Made by a program: the position numbers and the translations under genes. Source: JAAYLC01 sp035654795 (GTDB taxonomy: Bacteria; Bacteroidota; Bacteroidia; Flavobacteriales; Flavobacteriaceae). From it: a stretch of DNA of 64,000 nt. The notes beneath the pieces are model-generated. The model was given only the letters and a program-made list of their open reading frames with translations. It did not search any database and was not told where the DNA came from. Shown piece after piece: positions 1 through 9,767 of this stretch (positions within the stretch are counted from its first letter, which is position 1; the number at the start of each line of letters is the position of its first letter). Location: positions 1 to 64,000 of the forward strand of contig DASRWC010000077.1 of assembly GCA_035654795.1 (NCBI GenBank). Direction: 5' to 3'.

Positions 1-113
1 TTGTGGAAATCTGGGATAAAGATCGATATGAAGAGGCAATAGGTGACATCGGGGATGATTTTGCAGCATTAGCAGAAGAAGTAATGGGTCAGAATTTTAA
101 TGATGGAGAATGA
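1..113 (+). CDS. mraZ: MraZ, C-terminal fragment (gene cut by window start)
   Basis: The frame starting at base 3 is open from the window edge to a TGA at 111-113 and encodes 36 residues beginning VEIWDKDRYEEA and ending in an acidic tail. The EIWD motif is typical of the last part of MraZ, the AbrB-fold DNA-binding regulator that is normally the first gene of the dcw cluster and represses it. The following rsmH start codon lies inside this gene (14-base overlap), so the two are translationally linked. Identity rests on the motif plus its position before rsmH. The promoter and N-terminal part lie outside the window. Confidence 0.85.
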   Translation, partial: VEIWDKDRYEEAIGDIGDDFAALAEEVMGQNFNDGE

Positions 114-1005
114 ATATCACATACCGGTGCTTCTTAAAGAAACTGTTGACGGACTAAATATCCGGCCAAACGGGGTTTATGTAGATGTAACCTTTGGCGG
201 GGGCGGTCACTCTCGAGAAATCTTATCTCGACTTGGTCCCGAGGGGAGGCTTTTTGCTTTTGATCAGGATAGTGACGCGCTGAAAAATACCATAGATGAT
301 AAAAGATTCCGGTTGATCCATCAGAATTTCCGTTTGATGAAGCGATTCCTTCGATTCTACGGATGTGAAAAAGTCGATGGAATTCTTGGAGATTTTGGTG
401 TCTCTTCTCATCAGTTTGACATTGCCGAGCGTGGATTCTCTACCCGATTTGAAGGAGATCTGGATATGCGAATGGATAGAGATAGTGAATTCTCTGCTTA
501 TCAATTGGTAAATTCCTATTCTGAATCTCAGTTGCGTCAAGTGCTGTCAGAGTTTGGAGAAATCAGAAATGCCGCCGGAATGGCACGGGTGATTGTTGAA
601 TCGCGTGAGACTGATCCGATTCGGACAACTTCGGATTTAAAGGAAGCTTTACAGCGTTTTTTACCTCCTCATAAACAACATAAAATTTTGGCGCAAGTGT
701 ATCAAGCTTTACGTATTGAAGTGAATAGGGAAATGGATGCGCTTAAAGAATTCTTGATGCAAACGGCAGAGGTGCTGGAAACCGGTGGGAGGTTGAGTGT
801 TATTAGCTACCACTCTCTGGAGGATCGATTGGTGAAAAGATTTATCAGGAATGGAATGTTTGAAGGTGAACCGGAGAGCGATGTTTACGGAAGGGTAGAT
901 GTGCCATTTAAAGCAGTGGGAAAATTCATTGTCCCCACAGCAGAAGAAATTGCTAAAAATAGTAGAGCGCGGAGTGCAAAATTGAGGATTGCTGAAAGGT
1001 TGTAA
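100..1005 (+). CDS. rsmH: 16S rRNA (cytosine(1402)-N(4))-methyltransferase RsmH
   Basis: 301 aa, the normal family length. RsmH (MraW) methylates N4 of C1402 in the decoding centre of 16S rRNA using S-adenosylmethionine. Visible signatures are the SAM-binding glycine loop VDVTFGGGGHSREIL near residue 30 and the conserved VISYHSLEDRLVKRF block near residue 240. Two adjacent ATG codons (100 and 103) are possible starts; both lie within mraZ. ftsL follows after 16 bases. Position as second gene of the dcw cluster is standard. Confidence 0.97.
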   Translation: MMENEYHIPVLLKETVDGLNIRPNGVYVDVTFGGGGHSREILSRLGPEGRLFAFDQDSDALKNTIDDKRFRLIHQNFRLMKRFLRFYGCEKVDGILGDFGVSSHQFDIAERGFSTRFEGDLDMRMDRDSEFSAYQLVNSYSESQLRQVLSEFGEIRNAAGMARVIVESRETDPIRTTSDLKEALQRFLPPHKQHKILAQVYQALRIEVNREMDALKEFLMQTAEVLETGGRLSVISYHSLEDRLVKRFIRNGMFEGEPESDVYGRVDVPFKAVGKFIVPTAEEIAKNSRARSAKLRIAERL

Positions 1006-1021
1006 TGTTTAAGCAGAGATT

Positions 1022-1408
1022 ATGAAAGAAAGTTTTTATGACATCATTCGGGGGAAGTTCCTTGTCAGTGAAGCAGCTTTAAAGAGCTGGCGCTTTATTT
1101 TGTTTTTATCCATCCTGGCGCTGATAATGATTGGAAGCTCCCATAGCGCAGACCGAAAAGTATATAAAATCTCTAAGCTCAACCTGGAAGTGAAGGAGTT
1201 GAAGAGCGAATATGTAGATATGAGGGTGAAGCTTATGCACTCAAGAATGGAGAGTAGGCTTATAGCATCTATGGAGGGTTATGGACTACAACCTTCCACA
1301 ACTCCCCCGAAGAGAATTCGAATTACGAACAAAACAGAGGAAGTTGAGCAAGAGCTTGAAGAAACTGCTTTGGCTCATAATGATGAACCGTTAAGTAAAC
1401 AAGATTAG
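1022..1408 (+). CDS. ftsL: FtsL-like cell division protein
   Basis: 128 aa with a short cytoplasmic N-terminus, one hydrophobic segment (about residues 24-42) and a following charged stretch likely to form a coiled coil in the periplasm. This is the architecture of FtsL, the small bitopic divisome protein that links FtsQ/FtsB to FtsW/FtsI. Sequence conservation in this family is poor; the call rests on topology and on the position between rsmH and ftsI. It resembles the Bacteroidetes-type FtsL rather than the enterobacterial one. ftsI starts 3 bases downstream. Confidence 0.85.
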   Translation: MKESFYDIIRGKFLVSEAALKSWRFILFLSILALIMIGSSHSADRKVYKISKLNLEVKELKSEYVDMRVKLMHSRMESRLIASMEGYGLQPSTTPPKRIRITNKTEEVEQELEETALAHNDEPLSKQD

Positions 1409-1411
1409 CAA

Positions 1412-3412
1412 ATGGCTGTGGAGGGAAAAAACATAATGAATCGGCTTTACATTGTAGCAGGATGTTTTATCATTTTCGCTATCAGTATAGCTGTGAAATT
1501 ATTGAACCTTCAATTTTCAGAAGGCGAGAAATATCGTGATCTGGCAGAAAAAAATACAGTCAAAAATTTTGTCATTCCGGCAAATAGGGGAAATGTTTAC
1601 GATGATAATGAGATTTTATTAGCCACCTCTGTTCCGAAATATGACATACGTTTTGATGCTGTCACCGTTTCAGATGAGGACTTCAAAGAAAATCTCCAAG
1701 GCTTATCTGAAGGACTCAGTAAAATGCTGGGCAAACCGGTCTCTTATTACCAAGACCTTCTTCGTAAAGCCCGTGCTGACAAGAATCGCTATCTCTTTAT
1801 AACGAAAAACCTTGGTTATTCTGATTATGTAAGGATCAAAAGTTTACCTCTTTTTAATAAAGGACCTTATAAGGGCGGAATCATTGTAGAGCAGCGCACG
1901 GTACGGGAGCATCCTATAGGAAAAATTGCGCATCGTACGGTGGGTGATGAGGCCTCTCACAGGCCGGGCTATTATGCAGTAGGAATCGAAGGTGCATTCA
2001 ATGATTTACTTACAGGAAAAGACGGAAAAAGATTAAAGCAAAAAATCGGACATAATCAATGGAAACCGGTTTATGACACCAATGAGATAGAGCCTCAAGA
2101 TGGATATGATATTGTTTCTACTATCAATGTAAACATTCAAGATATAGCCCACCACGCATTGTTAAGACAACTTGAATATTATGAGGCGGATCATGGAACC
2201 GTCATTGTTATGGAGGTTCAGACCGGAGAGATAAAGGCTATTTCCAATTTAGGACGCTCAGCCGGTGGCGGATATTATGAGAAATTAAATTATGCCGTTG
2301 GAGAATCTCACGAACCGGGATCTACCTTTAAGCTGATGGCTTTTATGGCTGCTCTGGAAGATAAAGTTATAGACACCAGCACGGTAATAGATACAGGGCC
2401 GGGAGTTAAAACGTTTTATGGCAGAAAGATTTATGATTCCAGAAAGGGAGGCTATGGCAAAATTTCTGCGGCTCGTGCCATGGAGGTGTCTTCCAACATT
2501 GCCCTAGCCACAATTCTTACTGAAAATTATGCCAAGACCCCAAATAAATTCATTCAGCATTTAAAAAATTGGAGGCTTGATAAAAAAACAGGAATTGCCA
2601 TAAAGGGTGAAGGAGCTCCAATCATTCCTCAACCCGGCGATAAGAGATGGAGCAAAAATGCGCTTCCTTCCATGGCATACGGTTATAATGTTCAGCTTAC
2701 GCCATTACAGACTTTAACGTTTTACAATGCTGTGGCTAATAATGGTGTAATGGTGCGACCTCGATTTATTAAGGAAGTTCGTGCATGGAATAAGCCGGTT
2801 ACTGTTTATGAAACGGAAATTCTGAATCCGAAAATATGTTCAGACGAAACCCTTTTGAAGGTCAGAGAGGTTCTGAAAAATACGGTAATTCGCGGCACGG
2901 GTCGTTCTCTTTATTCTCCCGATTTTTCGATGGCCGGAAAAACAGGTACTGCGCAAACTGAATATTGGAAGCCCGATTGGGCACAAAACAAGCGGTATGT
3001 TTCTTCTTTCGTCGGTTTTTTCCCGGCAGAGAATCCAAAATATTCCTGTATAGTAATTATTCATAAACCAAGCACGAGCAAAGGATTTTACGGAGCCGAT
3101 GTATCAGGACCGGTATTCAAAAGAATCGCACAAAAAATTTATACGGAAACTTCCATTATTGATGAAGTGGACGGAACGCACTGGGAAGATAAGAATATTC
3201 AAAAGGATTTTGATCGGTATTATACAGAGCTTCAAAAGTCACACAAAATTGTTCCTAATGTAGTCGGAATGGCAGGAATGGATGCTGTTTCCTTACTTGA
3301 GAATTTAGGGATGAAAGTCAGGATAAACGGGAGTGGAAAAGTACTGAGTCAATCTATTAAGATGGGTGAGAAATTGCAAAAAGGTCAGCAAATTGTTTTA
3401 ACGCTATCATGA
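1412..3412 (+). CDS. ftsI: Division-specific penicillin-binding transpeptidase (PBP3/FtsI-like) with C-terminal PASTA domain
   Basis: 666 aa class B PBP. It has an N-terminal membrane anchor (about residues 8-30), a PBP dimerisation domain, then a transpeptidase domain with all three active-site motifs: S304-T-F-K307 (nucleophile Ser304), S360-S-N362 and K510-T-G512. Residues from about 613 to the end form one PASTA domain (IVPNVVGM start), as in SpoVD-like PBPs and usual in Bacteroidetes. It cross-links septal peptidoglycan together with FtsW. Its TGA stop overlaps the murE start codon (ATGA at 3409-3412). It is the expected beta-lactam target. Confidence 0.96.
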   Translation: MAVEGKNIMNRLYIVAGCFIIFAISIAVKLLNLQFSEGEKYRDLAEKNTVKNFVIPANRGNVYDDNEILLATSVPKYDIRFDAVTVSDEDFKENLQGLSEGLSKMLGKPVSYYQDLLRKARADKNRYLFITKNLGYSDYVRIKSLPLFNKGPYKGGIIVEQRTVREHPIGKIAHRTVGDEASHRPGYYAVGIEGAFNDLLTGKDGKRLKQKIGHNQWKPVYDTNEIEPQDGYDIVSTINVNIQDIAHHALLRQLEYYEADHGTVIVMEVQTGEIKAISNLGRSAGGGYYEKLNYAVGESHEPGSTFKLMAFMAALEDKVIDTSTVIDTGPGVKTFYGRKIYDSRKGGYGKISAARAMEVSSNIALATILTENYAKTPNKFIQHLKNWRLDKKTGIAIKGEGAPIIPQPGDKRWSKNALPSMAYGYNVQLTPLQTLTFYNAVANNGVMVRPRFIKEVRAWNKPVTVYETEILNPKICSDETLLKVREVLKNTVIRGTGRSLYSPDFSMAGKTGTAQTEYWKPDWAQNKRYVSSFVGFFPAENPKYSCIVIIHKPSTSKGFYGADVSGPVFKRIAQKIYTETSIIDEVDGTHWEDKNIQKDFDRYYTELQKSHKIVPNVVGMAGMDAVSLLENLGMKVRINGSGKVLSQSIKMGEKLQKGQQIVLTLS

Positions 3413-4872
3413 TATTGCTTAAAGACATATTATATAAGGTTACCCTAGAAAAAGTTATAGGCAATACTGCTGTGGCTATTCACAACATTCATTTTGATTC
3501 CAGAAAGGTATCTTTAAATGACGTTTTTGTCGCTATTTCAGGAACGCATTCTGATGGTCATGAATTTATAGAGAAAGCATCACATGCCGGTGCATTAGCG
3601 ATAATTTGCGAACGAATTCCGGAGAAGCTCATCAACGGAATTACGTATGTGCAAGTGGCAGATTCTCGTGAGGCCTTGGCTATTATGGCCGATAATTATT
3701 ATAACAACCCTTCAAGCGAGATTAAACTGGTCGGGGTTACCGGAACAAACGGAAAGACCACCATTGCCACACTGCTCTACCAATTGATGAAAAATACCGG
3801 CCGGGAGGCGGGCTTGATTTCCACCGTGAAAATAATGGTGGGAGACAAAGAATATGAAACCAATCTAACTACACCTGATTCGATAACCATTAACAAATAT
3901 CTGCGGGAAATGGTGGATACCGGTGCAGAATATTGTTTTATGGAAGTGAGTTCTCACGGAATCGATCAAAAACGCACCCAAGGATTAATGTTTTTCGGTG
4001 GAATCTTTACCAATCTTTCACACGATCATCTGGATTATCATAAAGATTTTCTTATCTACCGAAATGTTAAAAAAACATTTTTCGATGAGTTGCCAAAAAC
4101 TGCTTTTGCACTAACAAATGCCGATGATAAAAATGGATCTGTAATGTTGCAAAATACAAAGGCTTCAAAATACACTTACGCCTTGAAAACGCTTGCAGAT
4201 TTTAAAGGTCAGGTATTGGAAAGTCAGATGAACGGTCAGCTCATGCGCATAAATCAGCAGGAAGTCTGGGTGAAATTGATAGGAGGTTTCAATGCCTACA
4301 ACATCCTTGCAATTTACGGTACGGCCAGTCTTTTAGGCTTGGATTCTATAGAAATATTACAGGCGTTGAGTAATCTGGAAAGCGTAGGGGGGAGATTTCA
4401 ATCTTTCATTTCACCCGGAAAGGTGACAGCCATTGTAGATTATGCCCACACCCCCGATGCTCTTAAAAACGTACTTGAAACAATCAATTCTATCAGAACC
4501 GGAAATGAAGAATTGATTACTGTGGTAGGCTGTGGCGGAGACAGAGATGCAGAAAAGAGACCTGTGATGGCAAAAATTGCAGCTTCTTTAAGTACAAAAG
4601 TAATTTTTACGAGTGATAACCCTAGATCAGAAGATCCTGATGCCATAATTAAACAGATGGAAGCCGGAATTCCTGCAGAGCATTATAAGAAAACCCTTTC
4701 CATAGGAAACCGAAGAGAGGCAATAAAAGCAGCTTGTCAAATGGCAAGATCAGAAGATATTATTCTTATAGCCGGAAAGGGTCATGAAACATATCAAGAA
4801 ATCAATGGCCATAGGTTTCATTTTAATGATTATGAAATAGTAAGCGAATATTTAACCCCCAAAGCTCCCTGA
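3409..4872 (+). CDS. murE: UDP-N-acetylmuramoyl-L-alanyl-D-glutamate--2,6-diaminopimelate ligase
   Basis: 487 aa Mur ligase that adds the third stem-peptide residue in the cytoplasm. The ATP-binding loop G112-TNGK-TT is present, as is the central domain. The specificity motif D403-N-P-R406 is visible; in characterised MurE enzymes this Arg contacts the carboxylate of meso-diaminopimelate, so a DAP-type wall is predicted rather than a lysine-type one. The gene overlaps ftsI by 4 bases and mraY follows after 3 bases. murF is not in this cluster, as in many Bacteroidetes. Confidence 0.97.
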   Translation: MILLKDILYKVTLEKVIGNTAVAIHNIHFDSRKVSLNDVFVAISGTHSDGHEFIEKASHAGALAIICERIPEKLINGITYVQVADSREALAIMADNYYNNPSSEIKLVGVTGTNGKTTIATLLYQLMKNTGREAGLISTVKIMVGDKEYETNLTTPDSITINKYLREMVDTGAEYCFMEVSSHGIDQKRTQGLMFFGGIFTNLSHDHLDYHKDFLIYRNVKKTFFDELPKTAFALTNADDKNGSVMLQNTKASKYTYALKTLADFKGQVLESQMNGQLMRINQQEVWVKLIGGFNAYNILAIYGTASLLGLDSIEILQALSNLESVGGRFQSFISPGKVTAIVDYAHTPDALKNVLETINSIRTGNEELITVVGCGGDRDAEKRPVMAKIAASLSTKVIFTSDNPRSEDPDAIIKQMEAGIPAEHYKKTLSIGNRREAIKAACQMARSEDIILIAGKGHETYQEINGHRFHFNDYEIVSEYLTPKAP

Positions 4873-4875
4873 TAG

Positions 4876-6108
4876 ATGCTGTATTATTTCTTTAAATATC
4901 TAAACACCCATTATGACCTGCCGGGCACCGGACTTTTTGAGTTCATCACATTCCGGGCAGCGGCATCGGTGATTCTATCCATTTTTATTGCCACGGTCTA
5001 TGGAAAAAGGATCATACTCTATCTCCGTGCAAAGCAAATAGGGGAATCTGTGCGTGATTTGGGTCTGGAGGGTCAAAGCGAGAAGGCAGGAACACCTACC
5101 ATGGGAGGAATAATTATCATTTTAGCCACATTAATTCCTGTTTTACTATTCGCAAAGCTGGAAAATATTTATGTCATTCTTCTTATAGTGACCACCCTAT
5201 GGATGGGGACTATCGGATTTTTGGATGACTACATCAAAAAATTTAGAAATGATAAAGAAGGACTTCCGGGCAGATTTAAAGTTATTGGGCAGGTAGGTCT
5301 CGGTCTTTTTGTGGGAGCAATAATGTATTTCCATCCCGGCATAGTTGTGCAAAGAACTGTTACTGAACCTACGCCCACGGCACAGGTTATTTCGCAACGA
5401 ATGGACGGGAATTATTTGGTTCGGGACGGTGCGTTGCTTACAACCATTCCGTTTGTCAAGAAAAATGAATTTAATTATTCATGGCTTATAGAATGGATGG
5501 GACCCAATGCATCAAAATATGCATGGATTCTGTTTATTCCTATTGTCATTTTCATCATAACGGCTGTGTCAAACGGTGCCAATCTCACCGATGGAATTGA
5601 TGGTCTGGCAGCAGGTTCTTCGGCTATCATTGCCTTGACCCTCGCCATTTTTACGTGGGTATCCGGAAACATGATTTTCTCAAATTATTTGAACATTATG
5701 TATCTGCCAAACACGGGAGAGATGACCATTTTCATAACCGCATTTGTTGGGGCTTTAATTGGTTTTCTATGGTATAACGCCTATCCCGCACAAGTTTTTA
5801 TGGGTGACACCGGCAGTCTCACGATAGGAGGAATAATTGCAGTAATCGCTATAGCGGTGCGCAAAGAATTATTAATTCCGATTCTGTGTGGAATTTTCTT
5901 GGTTGAAAATTTGTCAGTAGTGCTTCAGGTAAGTTGGTTTAAGTACACGAAAAAGAAATTTGGAGAAGGGAGGCGCATTTTCCGGATGGCCCCTTTACAT
6001 CATCATTATCAGATAAAAGGATTTCATGAGAGTAAAATCGTTACACGATTCTGGATTGTGGGAATTTTTCTTGCTATCCTGACTATAGTGACATTGAAAA
6101 TTAGATAA
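4876..6108 (+). CDS. mraY: Phospho-N-acetylmuramoyl-pentapeptide transferase
   Basis: 410 aa polytopic membrane enzyme making lipid I from UDP-MurNAc-pentapeptide and undecaprenyl phosphate. Characteristic motifs are GTPTMGGIII, the DDYIKK catalytic aspartates, NLTDGIDGLAAG, MGDTGSL and the HHHYQ segment near the C-terminus. It is about 50 residues longer than E. coli MraY because of a hydrophilic insertion at about residues 155-210, a feature I associate with Bacteroidetes MraY. The last base of its TAA is the first base of the murD ATG. Confidence 0.97.
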   Translation: MLYYFFKYLNTHYDLPGTGLFEFITFRAAASVILSIFIATVYGKRIILYLRAKQIGESVRDLGLEGQSEKAGTPTMGGIIIILATLIPVLLFAKLENIYVILLIVTTLWMGTIGFLDDYIKKFRNDKEGLPGRFKVIGQVGLGLFVGAIMYFHPGIVVQRTVTEPTPTAQVISQRMDGNYLVRDGALLTTIPFVKKNEFNYSWLIEWMGPNASKYAWILFIPIVIFIITAVSNGANLTDGIDGLAAGSSAIIALTLAIFTWVSGNMIFSNYLNIMYLPNTGEMTIFITAFVGALIGFLWYNAYPAQVFMGDTGSLTIGGIIAVIAIAVRKELLIPILCGIFLVENLSVVLQVSWFKYTKKKFGEGRRIFRMAPLHHHYQIKGFHESKIVTRFWIVGIFLAILTIVTLKIR

Positions 6109-7448
6109 TGAGAAAGTCAATTGCAATTCTGGGAGGAGGCGAGAGCGGTGTAGGCACTGCAATTTTGGCTAAGAAAAAAAATTACGAAGTCTTTGTGTCT
6201 GATTTCGGTAAAATAAAAGACACTTATAAAGAAGTTCTTTCAAATAATGACATTGATTGGGAAGAGAACAAGCATACTGAAAATCGAATTCTTGCAGCAA
6301 ACCTAGTAATCAAAAGTCCCGGCATCGCAGATTCGGTAGCTATTGTCCAGAAGATTAGATCTGCAGGGATTCAGATTATTTCAGAAATCGAATTTGCTTC
6401 TTGGTTTTCACCTGCAACATTTATAGGGATTACCGGAAGTAATGGCAAGACGACTACTGCCAGTCTCACATACCACATCATGCAGACTTCAGGAATGGAT
6501 GTTGGATTAGGAGGGAATATAGGGAGGAGTTTTGCTCGTTTGGTGGCAGAAGAAGATCACTCGCATGTTGTTCTGGAGTTGAGCAGTTTTCAGCTAGAAG
6601 GCATCGAGCAGTTCAATCCACATATCGCCATTTTAACCAATCTCAGTCCGGATCATTTGGATCGGTATGATTATAAGTATGAAAATTATATCGCGGCAAA
6701 ATTCCGAATTGTGATGAATCAGACATCTGATGATTTTTTTATTTATGATGCAGATGATGTTGAAATAGGTAAGTGGATGTCCAAAAACTCAATCAAGTCT
6801 AAGAAAATACCATTCTCTGTGAAAAGAGAACTAGGAGAAGGAGCTTTTAAAAGAAATAACGAAATAGTAATAAAAATAGATAACGAAGAATTTACCATGC
6901 CAATTTCAACTATCGGGATTCAAGGAGAACACAATGTAAAAAACGCTATGGCTGCCTCAACAGCTGCCAAATTGCTTCAAATTAGAAAACAAACCATTCG
7001 GGAAAGTTTGCAAAGTTTTCAGGGTGTGGAGCATCGTCTTGAAAATGTGGCCAAGGTGGATAACGTGCTTTATATAAACGATTCAAAAGCCACCAACGTG
7101 AACGCAACCTTCTTTGCCCTGGAGAGCGTGAAGTCTCCGGTAATTTGGATAGCGGGAGGTGTTGATAAAGGAAATGACTACACAGAGCTGCTCCCTTTGG
7201 TAAACGAAAAGGTGAAGGCTATAATTTGTTTGGGTCTGGACAATGAGAAGATTCGAAAGACTTTTGAAAACATTGTAGATACGTTTGTTGAAACTACTTC
7301 TATGGTAGAAGCAGTTGCATGGGCAAGGAGATTTGGAGAGAAAAACAATACGGTTTTATTTTCTCCTGCGTGTGCCAGTTTTGATCTTTTTACAAACTAT
7401 GAAGACAGAGGCAGGCAATTCAAAGAAGCTGTCAGAAACTTGAACTAA
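6108..7448 (+). CDS. murD: UDP-N-acetylmuramoyl-L-alanine--D-glutamate ligase
   Basis: 446 aa Mur ligase that adds D-glutamate to UDP-MurNAc-L-Ala. It has an N-terminal Rossmann-like nucleotide-sugar domain (AILGGGESGVGTAIL), the ATP loop GITGSNGKTTT, the central ILTNLSPDHLDR motif and the C-terminal NDSKATN motif of MurD. Length matches the family. It is coupled to mraY by a one-base TAATG overlap and lies 13 bases before ftsW. Confidence 0.97.
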   Translation: MRKSIAILGGGESGVGTAILAKKKNYEVFVSDFGKIKDTYKEVLSNNDIDWEENKHTENRILAANLVIKSPGIADSVAIVQKIRSAGIQIISEIEFASWFSPATFIGITGSNGKTTTASLTYHIMQTSGMDVGLGGNIGRSFARLVAEEDHSHVVLELSSFQLEGIEQFNPHIAILTNLSPDHLDRYDYKYENYIAAKFRIVMNQTSDDFFIYDADDVEIGKWMSKNSIKSKKIPFSVKRELGEGAFKRNNEIVIKIDNEEFTMPISTIGIQGEHNVKNAMAASTAAKLLQIRKQTIRESLQSFQGVEHRLENVAKVDNVLYINDSKATNVNATFFALESVKSPVIWIAGGVDKGNDYTELLPLVNEKVKAIICLGLDNEKIRKTFENIVDTFVETTSMVEAVAWARRFGEKNNTVLFSPACASFDLFTNYEDRGRQFKEAVRNLN

Positions 7449-7461
7449 AAAAACAAGCCGG

Positions 7462-8658
7462 GTGAAGAATCTTTTTCAATATTTACAAGGAGACAAGGGA
7501 GTATGGGGCATCATTATGTTGCTTTCCATTTTCTCTTTTATGCCCGTGTATAGTGCAAGTAGTAATCTTGCCTATTTATACGGAGACGGAAGTACTACTC
7601 CTTACTTGCTGAAACACCTGGCTCACTTGATTCTTGGTTTCGGAATCTTATATGGAGTCCATAAAATTCCTTACCATTATTTTCGAGGTTTATCCATACT
7701 TGCCTTACCTGTGGTGGTTGTACTGTTGATTATTACCATTACGGAAGGAACAACAATAGGTGGCGCCAATGCCAGTAGATGGCTTCGGCTGCCTTTTGTG
7801 GGAATAACTTTTCAAACTTCTATTTTGGCAGGTGTGGTTTTAATGGCCTATGTAGCCTTTTATCTAGCCAAAACCAAAGATCAGTCCAAGGCTTTCAAAC
7901 AGACCATCATTCCTTTGTGGTTGCCTGTATTTGTTGTGTTGGCACTTATTTTACCGGCCAACTTCTCCACAACGGCAATCTTTTTTTCAATGATTGTGAT
8001 GCTGGTATTTATTGGAGGATATCCTTTAAAATACCTCGGAATCATACTCGGTGCCGGGCTTCTTTTCCTGACGTTATTTGTACTAACGGCAAAAGCGTTC
8101 CCGGGAATGTTCCCCAACAGAGTTGACACATGGATTAGCCGAGTTGAAAATTTTGCCGACAAAGATGATACCGAAGCCGGATACCAAATAGAAAAAGCAA
8201 AAATAGCCATTGCGTCAGGAGGAATTACCGGCGTAGGACCCGGAAAAAGCAAGCAGAAAAACTTTCTGCCACAGTCGTCATCAGATTTTATTTATGCCAT
8301 TATTGTAGAGGAATGGGGTCTTGTAGGCGGATTGTCTATTATGTTTCTGTATGTTTTTCTTCTATTCCGCATAGTGGTTATCGCCAATAAAGCTGCTTCC
8401 AATTTTGGAAAATTATTGGTAATCGGTGTCGGAATACCCATAGTTTTTATGGCCTTAATCAACATGGCTGTAGCGGTGGAATTATTCCCGGTGACCGGTC
8501 AGAACTTACCATTGCTAAGCAGTGGCGGAACCTCGGTATGGATGACGTGCTTAGCTCTCGGGATGGTATTGAGCGTGAGCGTAAAAAGAGAAGCACAACC
8601 GGATGCAGAAATAGAGACGGAAGAGAATCCGTTGGATATTCTAAGTGAAACAATATAA
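7462..8658 (+). CDS. ftsW: SEDS-family lipid II polymerase FtsW
   Basis: 398 aa integral membrane protein of the FtsW/RodA/SpoVE (SEDS) family with about ten hydrophobic segments. The family signature lies near the C-terminus (LFPVTGQNLPLLSSGGTS). SEDS proteins polymerise glycan strands with a cognate class B PBP. The dcw position beside ftsI and murG points to septal FtsW rather than RodA. The start appears to be GTG at 7462; an ATG 18 codons downstream (7516) would cut into the cytoplasmic N-terminus and first hydrophobic segment, so GTG is preferred. The stop overlaps the murG start by one base. Confidence 0.95.
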   Translation: MKNLFQYLQGDKGVWGIIMLLSIFSFMPVYSASSNLAYLYGDGSTTPYLLKHLAHLILGFGILYGVHKIPYHYFRGLSILALPVVVVLLIITITEGTTIGGANASRWLRLPFVGITFQTSILAGVVLMAYVAFYLAKTKDQSKAFKQTIIPLWLPVFVVLALILPANFSTTAIFFSMIVMLVFIGGYPLKYLGIILGAGLLFLTLFVLTAKAFPGMFPNRVDTWISRVENFADKDDTEAGYQIEKAKIAIASGGITGVGPGKSKQKNFLPQSSSDFIYAIIVEEWGLVGGLSIMFLYVFLLFRIVVIANKAASNFGKLLVIGVGIPIVFMALINMAVAVELFPVTGQNLPLLSSGGTSVWMTCLALGMVLSVSVKREAQPDAEIETEENPLDILSETI

Positions 8659-9764
8659 TGCAAACTGATTTGAAACGAAGATTCATAATAAGCGGTGGAG
8701 GTACGGGAGGACACATTTACCCGGCTATTGCGATTGCCAATGAGTTGAAATCTCGTTTTGCAGATGCAGAATTCTTGTTTGTCGGTGCTAAAGATCGAAT
8801 GGAGATGGAAAAAGTTCCTCAAAACGGATATGACATTGAGGGGCTTTGGATTTCGGGATTACAACGTAGTTTGACTTTGAAAAATCTGTTGTTTCCGTTC
8901 AAAGTCATGTCGAGTATAAGAGCATCCCAAAGAATATTAAGAAGATTTCAACCGGATATCGCCATAGGAACAGGTGGGTTTGCGAGTGGTCCGTTATTGA
9001 AAGCAGCGGCAAGCAAAAAGATTCCATGTTTAATTCAGGAACAAAACAGTTATGCCGGAATTACCAACAAATGGCTGGCGAGAGATGTGAGCAAGATTTG
9101 TGTGGCTTATGAAGGTATGGAGAAATTTTTTCCTTCAGAAAAAATCAGAATAACAGGTAATCCCGTAAGGCAAGATCTGGTTGCCATCAATATGGATTCT
9201 AATGAGGCAAAATTGAAATTCCAATTAATTCCAAACAAGAAAACCTTACTGGTTTTGGGAGGAAGTTTAGGAGCGAGGGCAATTAACGAATTGATCAAGA
9301 ATTCACTGTCTTTTTTCAATCAAACTAATGTTCAGGTGATATGGCAATGCGGAAGTTACTATGAAAATGCCTATAAGCCTTTAGAGAACAAGGATGTAAA
9401 GGTGTTTCCTTTTTTAAATGACATGGATGTGGCTTATGCTGCTGCTGATATCATTGTATCCCGAGCCGGGGCTTTATCAGTGTCTGAATTATGCCTTGTA
9501 GGAAAGCCGGTGATTTTTATTCCGTCGCCAAATGTATCGGAAGATCATCAAACCCATAATGCCAAAGCGATTGCTTCCAAAGATGCGGCCATTCTGATTA
9601 AAGAGAGTGAAGCCGGCGAAATGTTCGCACGGGAATTTAAAAAGCTTCTTGAATCGGAGCAAACGCAACAAAGATTGGCAGAAAATATTAAAAAATTGGC
9701 ATTGCCAAATGCTACGAAAGAAATAGTAGATGAGATCGAATTATTAATCAATTCAAAGAATTAA
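8658..9764 (+). CDS. murG: UDP-GlcNAc:lipid I N-acetylglucosaminyltransferase
   Basis: 368 aa GT28-family glycosyltransferase that converts lipid I to lipid II on the inner face of the membrane. The N-terminal glycine-rich G loop (SGGGTGGHIYPAIAIA) and the second loop (LVLGGSLGARAINE) are visible, as is the UDP-GlcNAc-binding C-domain stretch SRAGALSVSEL. The start overlaps the ftsW stop (TAATG), and murC follows after 3 bases. Confidence 0.97.
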   Translation: MQTDLKRRFIISGGGTGGHIYPAIAIANELKSRFADAEFLFVGAKDRMEMEKVPQNGYDIEGLWISGLQRSLTLKNLLFPFKVMSSIRASQRILRRFQPDIAIGTGGFASGPLLKAAASKKIPCLIQEQNSYAGITNKWLARDVSKICVAYEGMEKFFPSEKIRITGNPVRQDLVAINMDSNEAKLKFQLIPNKKTLLVLGGSLGARAINELIKNSLSFFNQTNVQVIWQCGSYYENAYKPLENKDVKVFPFLNDMDVAYAAADIIVSRAGALSVSELCLVGKPVIFIPSPNVSEDHQTHNAKAIASKDAAILIKESEAGEMFAREFKKLLESEQTQQRLAENIKKLALPNATKEIVDEIELLINSKN

Positions 9765-9767
9765 GCA